A DNA stretch of 64,000 nucleotides from Agromyces protaetiae (GTDB taxonomy: Bacteria > Actinomycetota > Actinomycetes > Actinomycetales > Microbacteriaceae), in assembly GCF_004135405.1 (NCBI RefSeq), contig NZ_CP035491.1, positions 3,472,001 through 3,536,000 of the forward strand. Reading direction: 5' to 3'. Shown piece by piece: positions 50,685-59,562 of this stretch (position 1 is its first letter; every line of letters begins with the position of its first letter). The notes beneath the pieces are model-generated. The model saw only the letters and a list, made by a program, of their open reading frames with translations. It was not told the origin of the DNA and ran no database searches. Both the position numbers and the translations under genes were made by a program.

Positions 50685-52223
50685 TCAGCACTTCGGGTCG
50701 GCCTCGGGAACCACGCCGTCGACGAAGTATCGCTCGACTGCGTCGTTCACGCACGAGTTCGACTTGTTGTAGGCGGTGTGGCCTTCGCCGTCGTAGCTCA
50801 CGAGCACGCCGCTCTCGAGCTGGTCGGCGAGGGCGACCGCCCACTCGTACGGCGTCGCGGGATCGCCGGTCGTGCCGATCACGATGATGGGAGCGGCGCC
50901 TTCGGCGTGGATGGGAGCCCGCACGGCCTCGCTCGGCACGGGCCAGTCGATGCACGCGAGGTCGCCGAACCCGAAGTACGGGCCGATGACGGGCGCGGCG
51001 GCGGCGATCTCGGCGGCGCGCTCGCGCATGACCGACACGTCGTCCTGGTATTCGTAGTCGAGACAGTTGATGGCGTTGAACGCCTCGGTCGAGTTGTCGA
51101 GATACGTGCCGTCGGCGCTTCGGCCGTTGTAGGCGTCGGCGAGGGTGAGCGCGAAGTCGGCCTCGCCGAACTGCACCGACGTGAACAGGTCGTTGAGGTA
51201 CGTCCACAGCTCGGGGCTGTACAGCGGGTAGATGATCGCCGTGATGAAGGTGTCGGCGCCCACCTCGCGCCCGTCGGTGCCGCGCAGCGGGCTCCGGTCG
51301 ACCGAGGCGATGAGGTCGGAGATCTCGGCCATCGCGTCGTCGACCGACCCGTCGAACGGGCAATCCGTGCCCGTCATGCAGTCGGCGAGGTACGCCTCGA
51401 GCGCGCCCTCGAACCCGATCGCCTGCGCCTTCGTGATCTCGGTGTCGCTCTTCGAGGGGTCCAGCGCGCCGTCGAGCACGAGCCGGCCGACCTTCTCGGG
51501 GAAGAGTTCGGCGTAGGTCGCCCCGAGGAACGTGCCGTACGAGTAGCCGAGGTAGTTGAGCTTCTCGTCGCCGAGCACGGCGCGCAGGAGGTCGAGGTCG
51601 CGTGCCGCGCTCTTCGTGTCGACGTTGGCGAGGAGTTCGCCCGTGTTCTCCGCGCACGCCGCGCCGAACTCCGTGCGGCGCTCGCGCATCTCGGCGATCC
51701 ACGCGTCGGAGCCGCGTTCTTCGGGCGAGATGCCGTAGAGGTACTCGTCCATCTCGGGGGCGTCGAAACAGGCCACGGCCGACGATCGGCCGACGCCGCG
51801 CGGGTCGAATCCGACGACGTCGAAGTGGTCGATGAGCGGCTGGCCTACCGCGTACGTGAGCGAGTCCTTGACGAAGTCGTAGCCTGACCCGCCGGGCCCG
51901 CCGGGGTTCACGAGCAGCGAGCCGAGGCGCTCCCCCGACGCGACGTGCCGTACGAGCGCGAGCTCGATCTCACCGGCCGACGGGTCGTTCCAGTCGAGCG
52001 GCGCCTTGGCTGTCGTGCACCCCATGCGGTCGCCGCACTGCTCCCACGTGAGCACCTGCCCGTAGAACGGCTCGAGCTCGGCCGACACCTCTTCACCCGT
52101 CGGCGTCGACGTGTGCGGCCCGGCGCCGCCGCCGAACCACGACGGCACGCAGCCGCTCATGAGCAGTGCCACGACCGCCGCCGTCGCGGCGAACGCCGCC
52201 CTCGCCCGTGCGCGCCGGATCAT
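50685..52223 (-). CDS. Exported tripeptidyl-aminopeptidase-type alpha/beta hydrolase (lipoprotein)
   Basis: A 512-residue secreted peptidase of the SCO7095/TAP group. The signal ends in lipobox LLMSGC (Cys about 24). Motifs: LLVNPGGPGGSGYDF (oxyanion), DVVGFDPRGVGRSS, nucleophile Ser in YLGYSYGTFLG, Asp in IGTTGDPATPYEWA and His in YDGEGHTAYN, followed by the C-terminal TAP domain with Cys in SCVNDAV. It likely releases tri- or dipeptides from peptides outside the cell. ATG 52223 overlaps the holB stop (ATGA). Confidence 0.9.
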   Translation of the reverse strand: MIRRARARAAFAATAAVVALLMSGCVPSWFGGGAGPHTSTPTGEEVSAELEPFYGQVLTWEQCGDRMGCTTAKAPLDWNDPSAGEIELALVRHVASGERLGSLLVNPGGPGGSGYDFVKDSLTYAVGQPLIDHFDVVGFDPRGVGRSSAVACFDAPEMDEYLYGISPEERGSDAWIAEMRERRTEFGAACAENTGELLANVDTKSAARDLDLLRAVLGDEKLNYLGYSYGTFLGATYAELFPEKVGRLVLDGALDPSKSDTEITKAQAIGFEGALEAYLADCMTGTDCPFDGSVDDAMAEISDLIASVDRSPLRGTDGREVGADTFITAIIYPLYSPELWTYLNDLFTSVQFGEADFALTLADAYNGRSADGTYLDNSTEAFNAINCLDYEYQDDVSVMRERAAEIAAAAPVIGPYFGFGDLACIDWPVPSEAVRAPIHAEGAAPIIVIGTTGDPATPYEWAVALADQLESGVLVSYDGEGHTAYNKSNSCVNDAVERYFVDGVVPEADPKC

Positions 52224-53400
52224 GCGACCTCGCTTCTCTCTGATGGTCTGCGGATGGCCGAGACGAGCATGGCCTCGAGCGCGAGCACGGGCTGCACGTT
52301 GCCGTCGATGCGCGTGCGCGCGGTCTGGACGGCGTCGAGCGTCGCGAGCGTTCGCGCGGGTGTGGCGGATGTCGCGGCGCGGTCGATCTCGGACGCGAGC
52401 TCGCGGTTCACGAGCGGCACGTCGGCGCCGAGTTGGACGACGAGCACGTCGCGGTAGAGCGAGCCGAGGTCGACGAGGATGCGGTCGATGCCGTCGCGGA
52501 GGCTCCTCGTCGCCCGGCGCTTCTGATCGTCTTCGAGGGCCTTGATCTGGGCGCGGAGCGCCGGGGGATCGCCTGCCCGGGTGCGAGCCCGAGCGAGCGA
52601 AGGGCGTGCTCGCGCTCTTCGGCGTCACGGAGTTCGGCGATCGCCTTGGCGTCGTCGCCCGCGATCTCGAGCAGGCGCGCGGCCGTGCGCACGGCCGACG
52701 GCGTCGAGCGCACCTCGAGGGCGAGCTTCAACGTCTCGTCGCGCCGCGACCGGGCCTCGTCGCTCGTCGCGAGCCTCCTGGCCATGCCGATGTGGCTCTG
52801 CGCTTCGCGCGCAGCGCGCTCGGCGACCACGGGATCGACGCCGTCGCGGCGCACGAGGAGGGCTGCGACATCCGCGATCGACGGCACCTGGAGGCGCACC
52901 GAACGCACGCGCGAGCGGATCGTCGGAAGCAAGTCGGCCTCGCTCGGCGCGCACAGCACCCAGACCGTGCGCTCGGGCGGCTCTTCGAGCTCCTTGAGCA
53001 GCACGTTCGACGCGTGCTCGGCCATGCGGTCGGCGTCTTCGACGATGATGACGCGGTACTTGCCGACGCTCGGCGAGTAGTGCGAGCGCCGCACCACGTC
53101 GCGGATGTCGGCGATCTTGATGATGACGCCCTCGGTCGCGAGCACGTCGAGGTCGGGGTGGCTGCGCGCGTCGACCTGGATGCGCGTCGGCTCGTCGCCG
53201 TCGGGATGACCCGAGATGAGCGCCGTCGCGAACGCGTACGCGAGATTCGAACGCCCCGAGCCGGGAGGGCCCGTGATGAGCCACGAGTGGGTCATGCGCT
53301 GCGAAGAACCGTCAGCGCCGACGAGGCTCGCCGCGACCGCCGCGTCGCGCAGCAGCGCGATCGCGGTGTCTTGCCCCGTCATTTCGCTCCACACGCTCAC
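52220..53400 (-). CDS. holB: DNA polymerase III subunit delta', frameshifted in this sequence
   Basis: Clamp-loader subunit. From GTG 53400 (VSVWSEMTGQ) the AAA+ part is intact: ITGPPGSGRSN, a degenerate P-loop as usual for delta', then VIIVEDADRM and LLKELEEPPE. At 52562-52566 the frame breaks after ALRSLGLAPGQAIP; the expected continuation ALRAQIKALED...RDVLVVQLG is found in the neighbouring frame and ends at 52220. Adding one base to the G5 run (C5 on the coding strand) gives 393 residues. Because the gene is normally essential, a sequencing deletion is far more likely than a real mutation. Confidence 0.9.
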
Positions 53401-53500
53401 CCGGTCAACGGTACCCGTGCCGGATGACATCGACGCGGCCGCGCGATCGCTCACGCGAGCGCCCGCACGCGCGCAGCTGCGTCGGCTGGGGCGAGTCGCG

Positions 53501-54121
53501 TCACAGGAGCGCCGCGATGCGGGAGCGGATGTCCCGAGCGAGCTCATCGACCGGCCGCGCCGCATCGACGACGAGGAACCGCTCGGGCTCGGCCTCGGCG
53601 AGATCGAGGTACGCCTCGCGGACGCGCCCGTGGAACTCGGCGGCCTCGGCCTCGAGCCGGTCGTACCGCGTGCGTGCGGCGTCGAGCCGCCCGCGGGCCG
53701 CCGCCGGGTCGAGGTCGAGCAGGATCGTCAGGTCTGGCAGCAGCCCCTCGGTCGCCCACTCCGACAGCCGCCGCACCTCGCCGGGGTCGAGTACGCGCCC
53801 GGCGCCCTGGTACGCGACCGACGAGTCGAGGTACCGGTCTTGGATCACGACCGCACCGCGTTCGAGTGCGGGCCGCACGACCGTCGCGACGTGGTGCGCG
53901 CGATCGGCGGCGTAGAGCAGCGCCTCGGCTCGCGGCGAGATGTCGCCGCGGTGGTGCAGCACGAGCTCGCGGATCTCGAGCCCGACATCGCTGCCGCCCG
54001 GCTCGCGGGTGCGAACGACCTCGCGACCCTGCCCCGTGAGCCACTCGCGCAGGAGCTCGGCCTGGGTCGTCTTGCCGACGCCGTCGCCGCCCTCGAGCGT
54101 GACGAACAGCCCTCGGGTCAC
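53501..54121 (-). CDS. tmk: Thymidylate kinase
   Basis: A 206-residue dTMP kinase. P-loop GGDGVGKTT at residues 11-19, the DRY-type motif in VVIQDRYLDSSVAYQG, and a short lid region near RYDRLEAEAAEFH. GTG 54121 overlaps the topA stop (GTGA), and holB begins 100 bp downstream: the topA-tmk-holB arrangement is typical of this actinobacterial group. It supplies dTDP for DNA synthesis. Confidence 0.95.
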   Translation of the reverse strand: MTRGLFVTLEGGDGVGKTTQAELLREWLTGQGREVVRTREPGGSDVGLEIRELVLHHRGDISPRAEALLYAADRAHHVATVVRPALERGAVVIQDRYLDSSVAYQGAGRVLDPGEVRRLSEWATEGLLPDLTILLDLDPAAARGRLDAARTRYDRLEAEAAEFHGRVREAYLDLAEAEPERFLVVDAARPVDELARDIRSRIAALL

Positions 54122-56964
54122 GCGTCGCCCTTCTTCGGCGCGGCCTTGCGCGTCGTGGCGGGCTTCTTGGCCGCGGCCGCCGGCTTCTTCGCGGCCGGCT
54201 TCTTGGCCGCAGCCGCGGGCTTCTTCGCCGCCGTCGCCCGCGTCGCGCGCGGCTTCGCCGGGCCCTTGTCGCGCTTGATCTGCAACAGCTCGACGGCACG
54301 ATCGAAGGTGAGCTCTTCGACCGAGTCGCCGCGCGGAATCGTCGCGTTCGTCTCGCCGTCGGTCACGTACGGGCCGAATCGGCCGTCCTTGACCTTGATG
54401 GGCTTGCCGCTCACGGGGTCGGCCTCGAACTCCTTGAGCGCGCTCGACGCCCGGCGGTTGCCGTACTTCGGCTGCGCGTAGAGCTCGATCGCCCCGTCGA
54501 GGTCGATCTCGAAGATCGCGTCCTCGCTCGGAAGCGTGCGGGTGTCGGTGCCCTTCTTGAGGTACGGGCCGTATCGACCGTTCTGCGCCGTGATCTCGTC
54601 GCCCGACTCGGGGTCGAGACCGACGATGCGCGGCAGGTCGAGGAGCTTCAGCGCGGTCTGGAGGTCGACCTCTTCGGGCTGCATCGACTTGAAGAGCGAC
54701 GCAGTGCGAGGCTTGGGCGCGGCCGCCTTCTTGGGCGCGCGCTTCGGCTTGGGCGCTTCCACGACTTCGCCGGTCGCCGGGTCGACGACGTCGCCGGATG
54801 CCTCGGGCTCGGCCTCTTCGGGTTCGACCTCGGTCACGTACGGGCCGAAGCGGCCGACCTTCACGACGACCTGCTTGCCGTCGGTCGGGTTGAGCCCGAG
54901 CACCCGGTCGGTCTGCACGGGCGCTTCGGCGAGCTCGCGCGCCTTGGCGGGCGTGAGCTCGTCGGGAGCGAGGTCTTCGGGCAGGTTGACGCGCTTGGGC
55001 TGGTCGTCGGGACCGGCGTCGGGGTCTTCGACCTCGAGGTACGGGCCGTACTTGCCGATGCGGAGCGCGATGCCCGGCGCGATGCCGACCGTGTTGATCT
55101 CGCGCGCGTCGATGTCGCCGAGGTTGTCGACGACCTGGCGGAGGCCGCGGTGCTTGTCGCCGCCGAAGTAGAACTCGTTGAGCCAGTCGACCCGGTCGGC
55201 CTCGCCCGACGCGATGCGGTCGAGGTCGTCTTCCATCTCGGCCGTGAAGTCGTACTCGACGAGGTCGCCGAAGTGCTCTTCGAGCAGCCGCACGACCGAG
55301 AACGCCGTCCAGCTCGGCACGAGCGCCTGCCCCCGCCGCGTGACGTAGCCGCGGTCGAGGATCGTCGAGATGATCGACGCGAACGTCGACGGGCGGCCGA
55401 TGCCGAGCTCTTCGAGGCGCTTCACGAGGCTCGCCTCGGTGTAGCGCGGCGGCGGGCTCGTCTCGTGGCCCTTCGCGTCGAGGTCGGCGAGGCCGACGGC
55501 CTGGCCTTCCTTCAGCACGGGGAGCTTCGCTTCGCCGGGCTCGGCGTCGCCGTCGCGGTCCTCGTCGCGGCTCTCCTCGTAGGCCGCGAGGAACCCACGG
55601 AAGGTGATGACCGTACCGCTCGCCGTGAACTCGGCGATCGTGCCCGCGATCGGCGCGGTCGCGCCCTCGGGCGCGGAGGCATCCTGCGCCGTCGGACCGA
55701 CCTCGAGCGTGACGGTCGCCGTCTGTCCCTTCGCGTCGGCCATCTGCGAGGCGACCGTGCGCTTCCAGATGAGGTCGTACAGCTTGAACTCGCTGCCGCG
55801 GAGGCTCTTCTCGAGCTCGGCGGGCGTGCGGAACACCTCGCCCGACGGGCGGATCGCCTCGTGCGCCTCTTGCGCGTTCTTCGACTTGCCCGTGTAGGCG
55901 CGGGGCTTGTCGGGGATCGAGTCGGCGCCGTAGAGCTTCGCAGCCTGGTCGCGCGCCGCCTTGACGGCCTGCGCCGAGAGCGACACCGAGTCGGTGCGCA
56001 TATAGGTGATGTAGCCGTTCTCGTAGAGCGACTGGGCGACGCGCATCGTGTCGCGCGCCGAGAGGCGGAGCTTGCGGGCGGCCTCCTGCTGGAGCGTCGA
56101 CGTCGTGAACGGAGCCGCCGGCCGGCGCGAGTAGGGCTTCGACTCGACCTTCGAGACGCGGCGCGCCACGGTGTCGTCGCGGAGCGCGGCGGCGAGCGCG
56201 GTCGCGGTCGTCTCGTCGAGGACGACGGCCTTGCCGGTCAGCCGACCGAGGTCGTCGAAGTCGCGGCCGGTCGCGACGCGCTCGCCCGCGAGGCGCACGA
56301 GTCGGGCGTCGAAGGCCGACTCGTCGGTCGTGAACCGCCCGATGAGGTCCCAATAGCCCGCGGCGACGAACGCGAGGCGCTCGCGCTCGCGGTCGACGAC
56401 GAGGCGGGTCGCAGCCGACTGCACGCGGCCGGCCGAGAGGCCCGGGCCGACCTTGCGCCACAGGACGGGCGAGACCTCGTAGCCGTAGAGGCGGTCGAGG
56501 ATGCGCCGCGTCTCCTGCGCGTCGACGAGCGACGTGTCGAGCTCGCGCGTGTGGTCTTTCGCGGCGAGGATCGCGTCCTTCGTGATCTCGTGGAAGACCA
56601 TGCGCCGCACGGGCACCTTGGGCTTCAGCTCTTGGAGCAGGTGCCATGCGATGGCTTCGCCTTCGCGGTCTTCATCGGTGGCGAGCAGGAGTTCGTCGGC
56701 GTTCTTGAGCGCGCGCTTGAGCTCGGCGACGGTCTTCTTCTTCGAGTCGGACACGACGTAGTACGGCTCGAAGCCGTTCTCGACGTCGACCGAGAACTTG
56801 CCGAGCGAGCCCTTCTTGAGCTCGGCCGGGAGGTTCTTCGGCTCGATGAGGTCGCGGATGTGACCGACCGAGGACAGCACCTCGTATCCGTCGCCCAGGT
56901 ACTGGGCGATGGACTTCATCTTGGTCGGCGACTCGACGATGACCAATTTCTTCGCGCCTGACAC
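54118..56964 (-). CDS. topA: DNA topoisomerase I
   Basis: A 948-residue type IA topoisomerase. The Toprim domain has Glu11 (IVESPTK) and Asp97/Asp99 (LATDEDREGE); the active-site Tyr321 is in ITYMRTDS. The C-terminal part has four repeats with FGPY/YGPY signatures (KYGPYLEV, RFGPYVTEV, RYGPYLKKG, RFGPYVTDG) and ends in a Lys/Ala-rich tail (KKPAAAAKKPAAK), the basic extension that in actinobacteria aids DNA binding and processivity. GTG start with AGGAG upstream. Confidence 0.96.
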   Translation of the reverse strand: MSGAKKLVIVESPTKMKSIAQYLGDGYEVLSSVGHIRDLIEPKNLPAELKKGSLGKFSVDVENGFEPYYVVSDSKKKTVAELKRALKNADELLLATDEDREGEAIAWHLLQELKPKVPVRRMVFHEITKDAILAAKDHTRELDTSLVDAQETRRILDRLYGYEVSPVLWRKVGPGLSAGRVQSAATRLVVDRERERLAFVAAGYWDLIGRFTTDESAFDARLVRLAGERVATGRDFDDLGRLTGKAVVLDETTATALAAALRDDTVARRVSKVESKPYSRRPAAPFTTSTLQQEAARKLRLSARDTMRVAQSLYENGYITYMRTDSVSLSAQAVKAARDQAAKLYGADSIPDKPRAYTGKSKNAQEAHEAIRPSGEVFRTPAELEKSLRGSEFKLYDLIWKRTVASQMADAKGQTATVTLEVGPTAQDASAPEGATAPIAGTIAEFTASGTVITFRGFLAAYEESRDEDRDGDAEPGEAKLPVLKEGQAVGLADLDAKGHETSPPPRYTEASLVKRLEELGIGRPSTFASIISTILDRGYVTRRGQALVPSWTAFSVVRLLEEHFGDLVEYDFTAEMEDDLDRIASGEADRVDWLNEFYFGGDKHRGLRQVVDNLGDIDAREINTVGIAPGIALRIGKYGPYLEVEDPDAGPDDQPKRVNLPEDLAPDELTPAKARELAEAPVQTDRVLGLNPTDGKQVVVKVGRFGPYVTEVEPEEAEPEASGDVVDPATGEVVEAPKPKRAPKKAAAPKPRTASLFKSMQPEEVDLQTALKLLDLPRIVGLDPESGDEITAQNGRYGPYLKKGTDTRTLPSEDAIFEIDLDGAIELYAQPKYGNRRASSALKEFEADPVSGKPIKVKDGRFGPYVTDGETNATIPRGDSVEELTFDRAVELLQIKRDKGPAKPRATRATAAKKPAAAAKKPAAKKPAAAAKKPATTRKAAPKKGDA

Positions 56965-57196
56965 AGACTCCTCTTAATCCACTTGAAAGCGAGAACGCAC
57001 TGGATGCCGCGCCCCCGAGCGGTGTGCTCGCCGGCACGCTCCGACGCGTGACCGACAGCCACACCATACACAGTCCGGCGGTGAGACCGCCGACGTTCGA
57101 TACGGGCGAACATGTCGGGCGCGCCCTCCCGGGCCGGTTTCCGTCACACGCGGAAGGCCCCCTTGCGGTCGCCGGGCGGCGGAGGAGAATGGCGGC

Positions 57197-57433
57197 ATGG
57201 ACACGACATCCGCGGTGTCGTACACCGCAAAACTCATCGACGGTCCGCTCGAAGGTCGCACCGTCGCGACCGCGTTCCTCGACTCGGGCGATCCTCAGGC
57301 GCGGATCGAACTGAACGCCGACGGCGGCAAGCGCTACGTCTACTCGCGCGCGGGCGGCCTCGAGTTCGACGGTGCCGACTCCGACCGCCCGACGGCCGTG
57401 GAGTACCGCTTCATCGAGACCGTCTTCGACTGA
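57197..57433 (+). CDS. Small conserved-looking hypothetical protein, 78 residues
   Basis: A beta-rich soluble protein (VSYTAKLIDGPLEGRTVATAF, RIELNADGGKRYVYSR, TAVEYRFIETVFD). ATG 57197 is preceded by GGAGGAGA. I do not recognise a named family. It converges with the Tad locus; its TGA lies in TGAGGC, which pairs with GCCTCA at the end of the opposite gene 25 bp on. Confidence 0.7.
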   Translation: MDTTSAVSYTAKLIDGPLEGRTVATAFLDSGDPQARIELNADGGKRYVYSRAGGLEFDGADSDRPTAVEYRFIETVFD

Positions 57434-57463
57434 GGCGCGACGGGCGACTTCACCGCAGCGGCC

Positions 57464-57826
57464 TCACGGCGGCGGCGGTCCGGCGCGCGCTCGCGCCGTG
57501 ACGGGGAAGAGCGCGGCGGTGAGGCGAACGGCGACGGATGCCTCGAGCCCGTCGATCTCGCACGAGACGACCTCGGCTCCGCCGCGGCGGGCGACCCGCC
57601 CCGCGAGTTCGCACGCGGAGCCCGAGGTCGCGACCGCTCCCGACGTCGCGTCGGCCGCGGCGAGCGCTGCGGCGTCGGCAGCATTCGCAGCGCGCTGCGT
57701 GTCGACGAGGATCGCGAGGACGGGCACGATGCCGACGACGAGTGCGACGACCGCGCCGATGACGGCGAGTGCGAGCACGGAGCCTGCGCCGCGGTCGTCG
57801 GCGAGCCGGTGTCGCAGCCGTCTCAC
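57464..57826 (-). CDS. TadG/Rv3654c-like pilus-locus membrane protein
   Basis: A 120-residue protein, GTG start overlapping the previous stop (GTGA). After a basic N-terminus (RRLRHRLADDRGAGS) comes one membrane helix (VLALAVIGAVVALVVGIVPVLAILV) and the TadG-type segment DTQRAANAADAAALAAADA found in pilus-assembly proteins. It resembles the Rv3654c-like proteins downstream of TadE in actinobacteria. It is the last gene of the Tad locus. Confidence 0.82.
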   Translation of the reverse strand: MRRLRHRLADDRGAGSVLALAVIGAVVALVVGIVPVLAILVDTQRAANAADAAALAAADATSGAVATSGSACELAGRVARRGGAEVVSCEIDGLEASVAVRLTAALFPVTARARAGPPPP

Positions 57827-58170
57827 GCCCCGCCTCCGACCGCGCACGACTCCGCCGAGAGCACGAGGCCGGCGAACAGGCCGCCGCCCGACGCCCTGAG
57901 CGTCGCGCACACGAACACGCCGTCTTCGGCGACGTCGAGCGAGGTCGCCCGCCCGGCCACTCGGTCGGCGATCGCGTGCGCCGTCGCGGCGGATTCGCCG
58001 CGCGCGAGCGCGCGGGCGGCGTCGGCCGAGGCATCCGTCAATCGCACTTGACCCTCGACGACGTGGACGGCGCCGAGGCACGCGGCGAGCACGAGGGCGA
58101 CGGCGGGCAGCGCGACCGCGAGTTCGGCGGTCGCGCTGCCGCGCTCGCGGTCACCCGACGGTGAGCGCAT
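57823..58170 (-). CDS. TadE-like minor pilin
   Basis: A 115-residue protein with the TadE/prepilin-like start DRERGSATAELAVALPAVALVLAACLG: a Glu five residues into the hydrophobic stretch, as in type IV-type pilins. The rest is a small extracellular domain with two Cys. ATG 58170 lies 20 bp inside the end of the preceding gene, so translation is coupled. Confidence 0.85.
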   Translation of the reverse strand: MRSPSGDRERGSATAELAVALPAVALVLAACLGAVHVVEGQVRLTDASADAARALARGESAATAHAIADRVAGRATSLDVAEDGVFVCATLRASGGGLFAGLVLSAESCAVGGGA

Positions 58171-58402
58171 TCCGCACGAGGTCGGTGAGGATCTGGCGCA
58201 CCTCGTCGCCGCGCAGGATGACGACGAGGAGGCCGGCGAAGCCGACGGCGGCCATCGTCGCGACGGCGTACTCGGCCGTCGCGGCGCCGCGGTCGCCCGC
58301 GAGACGGCGGAGCACGCGGCGCGCGAGCGCACGAGCGGGGCGGGGCCGAGCGGATGCCTCGGGTGCGTCGAGTCGGGTTTCAGGTGCGGTTCGGTCGTGC
58401 AT
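58151..58402 (-). CDS. Flp-type pilin (DUF4244)
   Basis: An 83-residue protein. The segment DRGAATAEYAVATMAAVGFAGLLVVIL is the Flp/DUF4244 prepilin motif with a Glu-Tyr pair at the start of the hydrophobic helix; in related systems cleavage occurs before it. The C-terminus is very short, as in Flp major pilins. AAAGGAA precedes the ATG. Confidence 0.85.
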   Translation of the reverse strand: MHDRTAPETRLDAPEASARPRPARALARRVLRRLAGDRGAATAEYAVATMAAVGFAGLLVVILRGDEVRQILTDLVRNALTVG

Positions 58403-58464
58403 GGGCGGTTCCTTTCGTCGTGGCCGCAGAGCGGCCTGGGTGATCGGCACGAGTCGGTGGGGCG

Positions 58465-59562
58465 TCACGGGGCCTCGAGGAGGGTGCCCGTGACGACGGA
58501 GAGCATGAGCGGCGCGACGCCGAGGAGCACGAACGCGGGCAGCACGCACACGCCGAGCGGAAGGAGAAGGCGCACGGCGAGGGTTTCGGCGCGCTGGAGT
58601 CCGCTCGCGCGCGCGTCGCGGCGGAGCCGCGCGGCGTCGGCCCGCAGGAGTTCCGCGACGGGGGCGCCTGCACGCGTCGAGAGCGCGACGGTCGCGTCGA
58701 CCGAGGGGTGGCCGGATGCCTCGGGCACGCTGCCCGCGAGCGCGGCGCGCACGAGGTCGCGGGCGCGGCCCAGCGGCAGTCCTCCCGTCATCGCGACGGC
58801 GAGGAGTTCGGATTCGAGCCCGGGCCAGGTCGGCGTGCGCGACGCCGTGGCCGCGAGCGACGCGTTCCACCGGGTGCCGGCGACGAGCAGCGCAGCGCCG
58901 ACCCCGGCGCACGCGAGGCCGAGGGGCGAGCCCGTGAGCACGCCGAGCGTGTCGAATCCGAGCAGCACTCCGAACCCGACCGCGACGAGCGGGAGTGCCG
59001 CGACCATGCGCGCGCTCGCGCGCGGCCCCGCAAGCGCCGTCGACACCGTGCGCGCGAGGTGCGCCTCGTCGCGCAGCGCGTCGGCGATCGAGCGAAGCGT
59101 CTGGCCGAGCGGAGCTCCCGCCTCGACGGCGACCCGCCAGGCCGCGGCGAGCGCGAGCCACGCGCGCGACGTCGCCGCCGTCTCGGCCGAGTCCGAGCGG
59201 CGCGTGCTGCGCGTCGTGCGAGTCTTCATCTCCGCCTCGCCTGCGAGCGTTCCGATGATCGCCTCGTCGACGGGCTCGCCGGCCTCCGCGGCGAGCGCCG
59301 CGGCCCCGGCGACGAGGACCGGGACCGCGACCCGGCCGGTCGCTCCCGTCGACGGCGAGCCCGAGGCATCCGTCGCCTGCTCTTCGCGGAGCGCGTCGGC
59401 GAGGAGCCGCCAGGCGAGCGCGGGCGAGACGCCGACGCCGAGGAGCACCGCGAGGCGTTCGGCGACCGTCGCAGCCGTCTCGCACGCGTCGGCCGCGGAC
59501 GCTCGGCGGCGCGGACGCGCCCACGCCGGAAGACGCGTGAGCGAGTGCGCACCGCCCGTCAC
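58465..59562 (-). CDS. Tad pilus platform protein (type II secretion F family; TadB/TadC regions in one chain)
   Basis: A 365-residue inner-membrane platform protein. It has T2SSF-like helical segments in two places (WRVAVEAGAPLGQTLRSIADAL and VALSTRAGAPVAELLRADAARL) separated by membrane helices (MVAALPLVAVGFGVLLGF), and a final helix pair (LLPLGVCVLPAFVLLGVAPLML). Tad systems usually have separate TadB and TadC of about 300 residues each, so this single shorter chain may combine or replace them. GTG 59562 overlaps the tadA stop. Confidence 0.82.
   Translation of the reverse strand: MTGGAHSLTRLPAWARPRRRASAADACETAATVAERLAVLLGVGVSPALAWRLLADALREEQATDASGSPSTGATGRVAVPVLVAGAAALAAEAGEPVDEAIIGTLAGEAEMKTRTTRSTRRSDSAETAATSRAWLALAAAWRVAVEAGAPLGQTLRSIADALRDEAHLARTVSTALAGPRASARMVAALPLVAVGFGVLLGFDTLGVLTGSPLGLACAGVGAALLVAGTRWNASLAATASRTPTWPGLESELLAVAMTGGLPLGRARDLVRAALAGSVPEASGHPSVDATVALSTRAGAPVAELLRADAARLRRDARASGLQRAETLAVRLLLPLGVCVLPAFVLLGVAPLMLSVVTGTLLEAP

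Noticed and set aside
53400-53500. Extra gene between tmk and holB
   Set aside because: The 100-bp gap has no start codon with a ribosome site and no conserved frame; the upstream extension of the holB frame through it is low-complexity Arg/Ser.
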